Source: Rhodobacterales bacterium CG2_30_65_12
GTDB taxonomy: Bacteria; Pseudomonadota; Alphaproteobacteria; Rhodobacterales; Rhodobacteraceae
Length of the DNA stretch: 8,197 bases
Direction: 5' to 3'
Assembly: GCA_001873585.1 (NCBI GenBank)
Contig: MNZL01000009.1
Span: 1-8,197 of the forward strand
This document shows positions 1 to 5,310 of the stretch, in pieces. Under the pieces are notes generated by a model. The model saw nothing but the letters and a program-made list of their open reading frames with translations. It did not search any database and was not told the DNA's origin. Position 1 is the stretch's first letter. Each line of letters begins with the position of its first letter. Made by a program: the position numbers and the translations under genes.

Positions 1-285
1 GCTGCGCGAGACGGCTCAAAGCCGCGACGATTCCCCTCGCTGGGCCCGCCAGGCAGAGCCCGGGTGGATCAGCGGTTGGCGCCTGCAAGCACGTCCGTCT
101 CCCGCCTGACCACCGCGCACGCGATCTCATCGACATCCTCATAAGCGATATGCGCGAGGTAGGCAAACCGCCGCGCCGCAGCAAAGCCGCGACCCTGGCC
201 ACCTTGAAGCGCGATCTGGGGAAGGAGAAGATCGGGCACCTCGATCGGCAAAATCTGATCGCCTACGGCAAGATGCGCCCATCTC
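1..285 (+). pseudogene. Decayed tyrosine recombinase (integrase) remnant, N-terminal/core-binding region only
   Basis: No single frame is open, but three successive plus-strand frames read like consecutive pieces of a phage-type integrase. Bases 38-58 give RWARQAE, as in the N-terminal arm where 'DAxRWARxxE' is common. Bases 61-114 give VDQRLAPASTSVSRLTT. Bases 120-278 give RDLIDILISDMREVGKPPRR and then SKAATLATLKRDLGKEKIGH, followed by LDRQNLIAYGKMR, which resembles a SAM-like core-binding domain. Frame changes fall near 59-60 and 115-120, each a net gain of two bases or loss of one. Resemblance ends at about 279, so the catalytic domain with its Arg, His and Tyr residues is absent. The 5' end lies outside the window. 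The same bases on the minus strand form an 87-residue ORF that I regard as a shadow. The assignment is from remembered family patterns and is moderately sure; loss of function is clear if the assignment holds. Confidence 0.6.
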
Positions 286-357
286 GTTCTCCCACACCAT
301 GCCAAGCAGGGCAAAGATTGCCGCAGTGGCAAAGACCAAGGTCGGTCATCCGGTCAT
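286..357 (-). pseudogene. Remnant of a small membrane protein (N-terminal transmembrane segment)
   Basis: On the minus strand an ATG at 357-355 overlaps the stop of the cupin remnant (ATGA), the usual layout of translationally coupled genes. It reads M-T-G and then meets an in-frame TGA at 348-346. The same frame continues as PTLVFATAAIFALLGMVW, a clean hydrophobic segment ending in Trp, typical of a first transmembrane helix. Beyond about 290 the residues become Arg/Ser-rich and stop looking like protein, at the place where the plus-strand integrase remnant ends. Translation from the TTG at 339 is possible but would give a senseless C-terminus. I read this as the N-terminus of a small inner-membrane protein, cut off by the join to the integrase fragment and carrying a nonsense codon. 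Its family is not certain. Confidence 0.45.
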
Positions 358-689
358 TGGCGCGCCTCCATCTTGTCCAGGCCCAAAGGCGGGCCGGAAA
401 ACGCCAAGTGATAGCGCGATGCGATCTCTGCGATCGCGGGCATATCCTCGGGAATGCAACATTGCCCTGTTGCCATTTCGGCACGGAAGCCTTCGAAGCC
501 GCCGGGCGTCAGGATGACGAGATGCCTTGCCGGAACGTCGCTGACGAGGCGAAAGCTATGTTTCTTGCCGCGGGGCACGAAAACTGTCTGACCCGGCCCG
601 CGCGTAAAGCGCTCGCCCTCCAGCGAGAACTCCGCGTCTCCGGTCGTCCGCTCATGGCCACCGCACCGTGTCGGGTTGTCACGGAGGCG
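354..689 (-). pseudogene. 5'-truncated cupin-domain protein
   Basis: The minus strand is open from 689 to the stop at 354-356. From about 655 downward it reads like the second half of a single-domain cupin: DAEFSLEGERF, then GPGQTVFVPRGKKHSFRLV (the cupin 2 motif PxGxxHxFxN-like region), then ILTPGGFEGF and a tail PEDMPAIAEIASRYHLAFSG that is common in small cupins. No ATG lies in this frame upstream of the fold. An in-frame TGA occurs at 692-690. The only in-frame start is a GTG at 578-576 inside the VFVPR strand, which would delete half of the barrel. The first cupin motif with its His/Glu metal ligands is missing. Loss of the 5' half probably happened when sequence next to the downstream phosphatase-like gene was rearranged. 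The cupin call is fairly sure; that it is non-functional is inferred. Confidence 0.6.
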
Positions 690-732
690 TCATGGCAATC
701 TGGCAAGTAAGTGGCGTTGAGACTTGTCTTCA

Positions 733-737
733 AAGGA
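733..737 (+). promoter_or_regulatory. Ribosome binding site for the PhoX/DUF839-like gene
   Basis: AAGGA lies ten bases before the ATG at 748. It supports that start over the in-frame alternative at 724, which would have no comparable site and would put charged residues before the signal peptide. Confidence 0.6.
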
Positions 738-747
738 ATCGGAACAC

Positions 748-2625
748 ATGACCAAACTCTCTCTCCTGTGCGGCACCGCCGCCCTCGCGCTGAGCGCCGG
801 AATGGCCTTCGCCGCCGACGTCGTTGCCATCGAATTCACCGATACACCCGCGCCCACCGAGGCCGCCGAAATGGTGACGACGCATTCGAAATCCTCAGCC
901 ATCGTGCGCTATAGCGACGGCACCGCCAGGGAATTCCCGCTGTCCTACGTCTCGATGTTCAAAAATACCGATTCGGTCGGCGGCCAGCCCGCCGGGCAGC
1001 TCTTCAACGCCAAGGGCGAGCCGCTGGTTGACATGAACGGCGATCCGATCATCGCCGAAACGCCGGACGCCAACAGCCTGCTGGAAGTGGACGGCAAGCT
1101 GTTCATGGTCACGCATTATGAATACGACTGGATCCTGGGCAACGGCACCGAAGCCCGCCGCGCCGATGGCTGGTATTCGCGTATGCCGATGTCGATGAGC
1201 CTGGCTTCCGTCGAGCAGGGCGCCGATGGCGCGCTGACGGCGACCTCGGTCAAGCCGATTGATTTCTCCTCCGTCGATGGGATCTGGATCCCCTGCGCCG
1301 GGGGTCCGACCCCGTGGAACACCCACCTTGGCTCGGAAGAGGATTACGATCTCTACTTCCAGTCCGTCTCGGGCGAGAAGAACCTGGCGAAATCCTCCAA
1401 GGGCTTGCGGGCGCTGAGCGAGATGTATCTGGGCGGGGCCGAAGCCAACCCCTACAATTACGGCTACATCCCCGAAGTGACGGTGAAGGCCGACGGTTCA
1501 ACCGAGGTGGTCAAGCACTACTCGATGGGCCGCGCCACCTGGGAGCTTGCCCGCATCATGCCCGACAGCCGCACCGCGTATTTCGGGGACGACGGCAATC
1601 ACGTCGCGCTGTTCATGTATGTGGCCGATGCTGCCGAAGACCTTTCCGCCGGCTCGCTCTATGCCGCGCGCTGGAACCAGGTTTCGGGCCAGGGCGGCGG
1701 TGCCGCGACGCTCGATTGGGTGAAGCTCGGCCACGGCACCGATGCCGAGATCAGGGCGATCGTCGACAGCGGGGTGACCTTCGACGACATCTTCGAGACG
1801 ACCACCGCCGAAGCCACGCCCGACTGGGCCGATCAGGGCTACCGCATGATCCGCGCGGGCCATTCGGGCGATGAGATCGTGCGCCTGAAGGACGGCATGG
1901 AGAAAGCCGCGGCCTTCCTTGAAGCCCGCCGCATGGCCGCGTATCTCGGCGCCACGACCGATTTCAACAAGATGGAAGGTCTCGACGTCGATCCGCAGAA
2001 GAAAAACCTCTACCTCGCCATGTCTTACAATGAAAAGGGGATGCAGGCCGAAGAGGGCGCGCCGCAGGATCACATCCAGGTCGAAAAGATCACCGCTGGC
2101 GCCACCTACGAGATCGCGCTTGCCGGGGGTCGTTTCGATACCGACGGCAACCCGATCGTGTCCGACTGGATCGGCACCGCGATGCGGGTGCCTGCCGCGC
2201 TGCTGGGTGAAGACATCGAGGTTGACGCGCTCGGCAACACCGCCAACCCCGACAAGATCGCCAACCCCGACAACGTGTTCTTCTCGCCGGCAATGCGCAC
2301 CCTTTTCATCGGTGAAGACTCGGGCACCCACGTCAACAACTTTGTCTGGGCCTACAACGTGGATACCGCCAAGCTGAGCCGCGTCATCAGCCAGGCTTCG
2401 GGCGCCGAGGCGACCGGGCTTCAGGTGGCCGACAATATCGGTGGCTTTGCCTACGTGATGTCCAACAACCAGCACCAGGGCGACTGGCTCTCCTCGATGC
2501 CCGAGGATGTTGTGGCCCGGCTGGAGGCCGCAGCGGTCGAGATGTACGGCAGCAACGACCAAGGCACGCCGAACTTCAAGCTCGACGCCCATGTCGGCTA
2601 CCTGTCCGGCCTGCCCGGTCTCTGA
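748..2625 (+). CDS. Exported PhoX/DUF839-family protein (alkaline-phosphatase-like)
   Basis: A 626-residue protein. Residues 1-22 form a Sec-type signal peptide: Lys3, a hydrophobic core and an AFA cleavage site, with no twin arginine. The mature protein resembles the PhoX/DUF839 beta-propeller family (COG3211). Matching blocks are TPWNTHLGSEE (188-198), AYFGDD with a following hydrophobic strand (277-289), SLYAARW, NPDNVFFSP (506-514) and TLFIGEDSGTHVNN (about 518-531). Acidic residues E197/E198, D281/D282 and E523/D524 are plausible metal ligands. Family members are calcium- and iron-dependent phosphomonoesterases of the periplasm or cell surface. Two things differ from classical PhoX: the signal is Sec- rather than Tat-type, and Ser196 stands where PhoX has Cys in TCEE. 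Phosphatase activity is therefore uncertain; phosphate- or calcium-related surface function is the best guess. The gene is monocistronic, with its own ribosome site and a strong terminator. Confidence 0.85.
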   Translation: MTKLSLLCGTAALALSAGMAFAADVVAIEFTDTPAPTEAAEMVTTHSKSSAIVRYSDGTAREFPLSYVSMFKNTDSVGGQPAGQLFNAKGEPLVDMNGDPIIAETPDANSLLEVDGKLFMVTHYEYDWILGNGTEARRADGWYSRMPMSMSLASVEQGADGALTATSVKPIDFSSVDGIWIPCAGGPTPWNTHLGSEEDYDLYFQSVSGEKNLAKSSKGLRALSEMYLGGAEANPYNYGYIPEVTVKADGSTEVVKHYSMGRATWELARIMPDSRTAYFGDDGNHVALFMYVADAAEDLSAGSLYAARWNQVSGQGGGAATLDWVKLGHGTDAEIRAIVDSGVTFDDIFETTTAEATPDWADQGYRMIRAGHSGDEIVRLKDGMEKAAAFLEARRMAAYLGATTDFNKMEGLDVDPQKKNLYLAMSYNEKGMQAEEGAPQDHIQVEKITAGATYEIALAGGRFDTDGNPIVSDWIGTAMRVPAALLGEDIEVDALGNTANPDKIANPDNVFFSPAMRTLFIGEDSGTHVNNFVWAYNVDTAKLSRVISQASGAEATGLQVADNIGGFAYVMSNNQHQGDWLSSMPEDVVARLEAAAVEMYGSNDQGTPNFKLDAHVGYLSGLPGL

Positions 2626-2643
2626 TCTGGCGAAATGACATCG

Positions 2644-2678
2644 GGGCCGGGCGTATCACAGCGCCCGGCCCTTTTTTT
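2644..2678 (+). terminator. Intrinsic terminator after the PhoX-like gene
   Basis: A perfect 10-base-pair GC stem (2644-2653 with 2662-2671, GGGCCGGGCG/CGCCCGGCCC) encloses an 8-base loop and is followed at once by seven T (2672-2678). It starts 19 bases after the stop codon, and is the strongest terminator in the window. Confidence 0.93.
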
Positions 2679-2724
2679 GTCTCATCCGCAAAAGCGGCAA
2701 ACCGATGCATCGCAAAACGCTTTG

Positions 2725-2760
2725 CACCGGTCTGGTGGCTCCCACCGGCCTTGTCGCGCC
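2725..2760 (+). repeat. Two tandem copies of an 18-base unit
   Basis: CACCGGTCTGGTGGCTCC is followed directly by CACCGGCCTTGTCGCGCC, 14 of 18 bases matching. In one plus frame the pair would encode TGLVAP twice, but that frame is not a credible gene. Confidence 0.5.
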
Positions 2761-2928
2761 GAGCGGCGCGGCCGTACCCTCGCCTGACAATACAGCCCTT
2801 GCCACGCAGCACCAATCCCGACATGGATCGTACACCATGGCGAGCGGCAAGCAGGGCACCGATCACCCACACAGAAACGCCGAAACGAAAAACCCGTCGC
2901 TCTCGCGGCATTCCAATCGCCGCAGCAT

Positions 2929-2975
2929 GCCTGCCTGGCCATGGCCAGAGGATTCCCCGGCCGGGGCAGGCAGGC
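2929..2975. repeat. Nested inverted repeats in the leader of the copper-chaperone gene
   Basis: An outer 9-base inverted repeat (GCCTGCCTG at 2929-2937, CAGGCAGGC at 2967-2975) flanks two perfect 12-base palindromes, TGGCCATGGCCA (2936-2947) and CCCCGGCCGGGG (2955-2966). The right arm ends 37 bases before the ATG at 3012 and 25 bases before its ribosome site. It could be a repressor or activator site, a leader RNA structure or an upstream transcription stop. There is no T run, so a simple terminator is unlikely. Confidence 0.6.
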
Positions 2976-2999
2976 AAACGTTCGATCGGAAGACCAACC

Positions 3000-3005
3000 A
3001 AGGAA
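3000..3005 (+). promoter_or_regulatory. Ribosome binding site for the copper chaperone
   Basis: AAGGAA lies six bases before the ATG at 3012. It fixes the start there rather than at the in-frame ATG at 2751 or in other upstream open frame. Confidence 0.6.
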
Positions 3006-3011
3006 ACTGAT

Positions 3012-3494
3012 ATGCGATACATACTTCCCATCATGCTGGCGCTGGCAAGCCCCGCTTTGGCCCACGAAAAAACCGTGGGCGATCTGGAAATCAGCCATGC
3101 GTCGATCCCGGATCCCACCCCGCTGGCGATGTCTGCAGCGGGCTACATGGCGATCTCGAACAATGGGGAAACACCGGAAGAGTTGATCGGCGTGCGCACG
3201 CCGTTTGCCAAGTCTGCGAAGGTGCACGAAACGATCATGGACGGCGACGTGGCAATGATGCGCGCCATTGACGGGCTGACGATTCCGCCCGGCGACACGG
3301 TAAATCTCGAACCGGGCGGGCTGCATGTGATGTTCATGGGCCTGACCGGCCCCGCCGATGCAGGCGACATGATTCCGGCCACGCTGATCTTCCGCAATGC
3401 CGGCGACGTCGAGATCGAGTTCATGGTCGAACCGACCGATGAGATGGATCACTCGGGCATGGATCATGCCGGCATGGAGACTTCCGGAAACTGA
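3012..3494 (+). CDS. Periplasmic PCu(A)C copper chaperone
   Basis: A 160-residue protein with a Sec signal peptide (1-17, cleaved after ALA). It carries the family's exact metal site H-X10-M-X21-H-X-M: H72, M83, H105 and M107. PCu(A)C proteins (DUF461; PccA or PcuC in relatives) bind Cu(I) in the periplasm and pass copper to the CuA or CuB centre of cytochrome c oxidases, usually alongside a Sco protein. No Sco or oxidase gene is in view, so the partner must be encoded elsewhere. The C-terminus (143-155) holds DEMDHSGMDHAGM, a Met/His stretch found in many members that can bind additional copper. The mature N-terminus begins with His18, another possible ligand. The gene stands alone, with a palindrome-rich leader that may carry its regulation; a copper-responsive operator cannot be identified by eye. 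Confidence 0.93.
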   Translation: MRYILPIMLALASPALAHEKTVGDLEISHASIPDPTPLAMSAAGYMAISNNGETPEELIGVRTPFAKSAKVHETIMDGDVAMMRAIDGLTIPPGDTVNLEPGGLHVMFMGLTGPADAGDMIPATLIFRNAGDVEIEFMVEPTDEMDHSGMDHAGMETSGN

Positions 3495-3500
3495 TCTCGC

Positions 3501-3560
3501 ATGCGGCTGACGCGGTTTTTGTTCCAGCTCGTGCTGCTGACCGGTTTGATGCCGGGCTGA
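3501..3560 (+). CDS. Possible 19-residue hydrophobic leader peptide
   Basis: Six bases after the chaperone stop, an ATG opens a short frame reading MRLTRFLFQLVLLTGLMPG and then TGA. It looks like the start of a signal or membrane segment: two Arg followed by a hydrophobic run. A weak GGAAA lies about 11 bases upstream. It is in the same frame as the esterase gene, whose own N-terminus (TRFALFALLLVTL) is loosely similar, so it could be a duplicated or decayed gene start. It may equally be chance; I have no family match. Confidence 0.15.
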   Translation: MRLTRFLFQLVLLTGLMPG

Positions 3561-3586
3561 TGCTCGGTTGATGCCGGGCTGATGCT
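3546..3586 (+). repeat. Tandem repeat, period 22, two copies
   Basis: The 19 bases TTGATGCCGGGCTGATGCT occur at 3546-3564 and again, unchanged, at 3568-3586. The shorter unit TGATGC also recurs inside each copy. The repeat lies in the 240-base gap between the copper chaperone and the esterase. The rest of that gap holds no gene I can support. Confidence 0.8.
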
Positions 3587-3664
3587 GGGCGGCACAGTGC
3601 CAAAACGGATGCTGCGCTTGGCTGCGGCGGATGGTGCGCGCCTTCGCCTTCGCCTGCGCCCGGA

Positions 3665-3682
3665 TCGGCGAGCCTTCGCCGA
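3665..3682 (+). other. Small hairpin in the esterase leader
   Basis: TCGGCGA (3665-3671) and TCGCCGA (3676-3682) pair perfectly around a GCCT loop, 53 bases before the esterase start. No T run follows, so it is not a standard terminator. Its role is unknown and chance pairing in GC-rich DNA is possible. Confidence 0.3.
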
Positions 3683-3734
3683 GAGTGCAGAGAGCGCGAT
3701 TGACCCCGCCGAGCGCCGGTGCCAAGGCTGGGCG

Positions 3735-4643
3735 ATGACCCGTTTCGCACTGTTTGCACTTTTGCTCGTCACGCTCGCCCGGCCTGTTCCCGCCAGCGCC
3801 GGCACCGAGATCATCAGCTTCGAATTTGGCGAGCTCAGCCGCGAAATGATCCTGACCGTGCCCGACGGGCTCAGCGGCCCGGCGCCGCTGGTGCTGGCCT
3901 TGCACGGGCTGCTCGAAGATGCCAGCTCGATGCGGCAGCGCGTCACCCGGAACCGGCTTGACGCGATGGCCGAGCGCTACGGCTTCGTCGTCGCCTACCC
4001 CTCCGGCTGGGGCCGGGTGTGGAACCTTGGTGAAGGCCCCGGCGCCGCGCGGCTCCTGCCCCGGCGCGACGATCTTGCCTTTCTCGACCGCACCATCGCC
4101 GAGACCCGCGCGCGGCACCCGATCGACCCCGACCAGATCTTCGTCGTCGGCTATTCGATGGGTGGAATGATGGGGTTTTCGCTCGCCTGCAAACGGCCCG
4201 GTCTGGTGCGCGCCATTGCCATCGTCGCCTCGGCGCTCCCAGAGATGTTTGCCGATGACTGCCGCGCCCATCCGCCCGAAGGTGTGCTGGTGATCAATGG
4301 CACCGACGATGCCGTGGTGCCGTTCGCGGGCGGCCCGGTGATCTCGGGGCCACAGGCGCGCATGCAGCTCATGGGCTTCGAGCAGGCGCTGGACTTTTTC
4401 ACCCGTGTGAACGGTTGCACCGGCGCGCCGGCCACGAAGACATGGGATCAGAAATCCGACCGCACGAGCGTAAGCCGCAAGGGTTGGTATCGCTGTCGGC
4501 GCGGCGCGGTGGAGGGCTACCGGGTCGAGGGCGGCGGCCACCGCTGGCCCTCGGGTGGGCCAATTCTGCCGGTCACCGGCATCACCACTTACGAGATCGA
4601 AGGTTCGGCGGCGGTCTGGGGCTTTTTCTCCCGGTTCAGATGA
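3735..4643 (+). CDS. Secreted PHB-depolymerase-like (LpqC/feruloyl-esterase type) hydrolase
   Basis: A 302-residue alpha/beta-hydrolase. The ATG at 3735 is chosen over the one at 3582 because AAGG lies seven bases before it and a signal peptide follows directly (about 1-22, ending ASA). The family is COG3509/esterase PHB depolymerase, which cleaves ester bonds in polyhydroxybutyrate, feruloylated sugars or similar substrates outside the cytoplasm. All key parts are present: LALHGLL with H57 next to the oxyanion hole, the nucleophile elbow GYSMGG with Ser141, GTDDAVVP with Asp191 or Asp192, and GGGHRWPSG with His269. Cysteines in ACKRPG, DDCRAH, NGCTG and YRCRRG could form disulfides, which fits a periplasmic or secreted enzyme. 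No chitin- or PHB-binding domain follows, so a soluble substrate is more likely than granules. It converges with ndk. The substrate cannot be read from sequence. Confidence 0.88.
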   Translation: MTRFALFALLLVTLARPVPASAGTEIISFEFGELSREMILTVPDGLSGPAPLVLALHGLLEDASSMRQRVTRNRLDAMAERYGFVVAYPSGWGRVWNLGEGPGAARLLPRRDDLAFLDRTIAETRARHPIDPDQIFVVGYSMGGMMGFSLACKRPGLVRAIAIVASALPEMFADDCRAHPPEGVLVINGTDDAVVPFAGGPVISGPQARMQLMGFEQALDFFTRVNGCTGAPATKTWDQKSDRTSVSRKGWYRCRRGAVEGYRVEGGGHRWPSGGPILPVTGITTYEIEGSAAVWGFFSRFR

Positions 4644-4644
4644 A

Positions 4645-4670
4645 ACGGCCGCCCCCGGTGGAGCGGCCGT
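4645..4670. terminator. Hairpin between the convergent esterase and ndk genes
   Basis: ACGGCCGC (4645-4652) pairs with GCGGCCGT (4663-4670) around a 10-base loop. It starts one base after the esterase stop and 22 bases beyond the ndk stop. T runs are weak: none on plus, TTTC on minus. It probably serves both genes, perhaps better for ndk. Confidence 0.5.
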
Positions 4671-4691
4671 AACGAACCTGGCGAGGCCGGA

Positions 4692-5114
4692 TCAGCCGAC
4701 GAGTTCAAGCCCGGCGAAGAAATAGGCGATCTCTTCGGCAGCGGTCTCCGGCGCATCGGAGCCATGCACCGCGTTCTCGCCTTTCGACAACGCAAACTCC
4801 TTGCGGATGGTGCCCTCGGCGGCTTCGGCCGGGTCGGTCGCGCCCATCACTTCGCGGTATTTCACGATCGCGTCTTCACCCTCGAGCACCTGCACCACCA
4901 CCGGCTCGGAGACCATGAACGCGACCAACTCACCGTAGAACGGGCGCTCGCGGTGGACGCCGTAGAAGATCTCGGCCTGCTCGCGGGTCATCCGAATGCG
5001 CTTTTGGGCGACAATGCGCAGGCCGGCAGCTTCGATCTTGGCATTGATCGCGCCGGTAAGGTTACGCTTGGTGGCATCGGGCTTGATGATGGAAAAAGTG
5101 CGTTGAATGGCCAT
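4692..5114 (-). CDS. ndk: Nucleoside diphosphate kinase
   Basis: A 140-residue protein of normal bacterial length. It transfers the gamma-phosphate of ATP to nucleoside diphosphates through a phosphohistidine, balancing cytoplasmic NTP and dNTP pools. All catalytic positions are present: K11 in IIKPDA, Y51, F59, R87, T93, R104, N114, and the phosphorylated H117 in NAVHGSDAPE. The start at 5114 is supported by AGAGGA just upstream and by the standard MAIQRTFSIIKPD opening; the longer open frame reaching 5321 has no homologous character. It is divergent from the ABC-F gene across 196 bases and convergent with the esterase. Nothing is degraded or unusual in it. Confidence 0.98.
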   Translation of the reverse strand: MAIQRTFSIIKPDATKRNLTGAINAKIEAAGLRIVAQKRIRMTREQAEIFYGVHRERPFYGELVAFMVSEPVVVQVLEGEDAIVKYREVMGATDPAEAAEGTIRKEFALSKGENAVHGSDAPETAAEEIAYFFAGLELVG

Positions 5115-5215
5115 GTCGGTCCTCTTGTCGGTTACGGGTAAGCCCCCCGGGATTGTCGCGCGCCTGCTAGCACGGGGTGCCCGGAATGGGAAGGCCGCGA
5201 ATGGTGCGGGCGCCG

Positions 5216-5262
5216 GACCGGGGCTCTGCCCCGGACCCCGGGATGTTTTCGGAAAGATGAAA
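5216..5262. repeat. GC hairpin with conserved flank, probable dispersed Rhodobacterales intergenic element
   Basis: CCGGGGC (5218-5224) pairs with GCCCCGG (5228-5234) around TCT. It is followed by a CCCCGGGATG block and then TTTTCGGAAAGATGAAA (5246-5262). From memory, a GGGGCTCTGCCCC hairpin, a CCCCGG block, a TTTT-rich stretch and a GATGAA tail recur between genes in many Rhodobacterales genomes. It lies between the divergent ndk and ABC-F genes, 48 bases before the ABC-F start. Function is unknown; it may be a repeat, a terminator-like element or a regulatory site. Confidence 0.55.
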
Positions 5263-5310
5263 GGCAAGGCCCCGATTGACGCCCCGCTCCACTTGCGGCA
5301 CTGAGGCGGC

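Larger units (their letters stand above)
2679..3011 (+). other. Non-coding stretch before the copper chaperone, with short repeats
   Basis: No convincing gene is visible here on either strand. Open frames exist (plus 2705-3010; minus frames running through the whole stretch), but their residues are low in hydrophobic-core pattern and rich in Arg, Pro and His. The stretch holds a 10-base palindrome CGATGCATCG (2703-2712), an imperfect 18-base direct repeat (2725-2760), a cluster of nested inverted repeats (2929-2975) and an AAGGAA ribosome site (3000-3005). The promoter of the copper-chaperone gene must lie here, but I cannot place its -35 and -10 boxes. It could also be the remains of a lost gene. 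Confidence 0.6.

Noticed and set aside
69..332. An 87-residue minus-strand open frame
   Set aside because: It overlaps the integrase remnant in antisense and matches no family I know; the plus-strand reading is more protein-like.
150..710. A 186-residue plus-strand open frame taken as one gene
   Set aside because: Only its first 43 or so residues look real (integrase). After about 280 the text is antisense to the membrane and cupin remnants.
1498..2592. A 364-residue minus-strand open frame inside the PhoX-like gene
   Set aside because: It lies wholly antisense to a coherent exported protein, and its Val/Gly/His-rich text lacks recognisable domains.
3582..3734. An N-terminal extension of the esterase from the ATG at 3582
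   Set aside because: The added 51 residues are Arg/Ala-rich, and a ribosome site followed by a signal peptide marks the start at 3735.
2682..4541. A 619-residue minus-strand open frame opposite the copper chaperone and esterase
   Set aside because: It is antisense to two clear genes with complete motifs and spans a terminator and non-coding DNA. Its residues are a His/Arg/Gly-rich mix typical of antisense frames in GC-rich genes.
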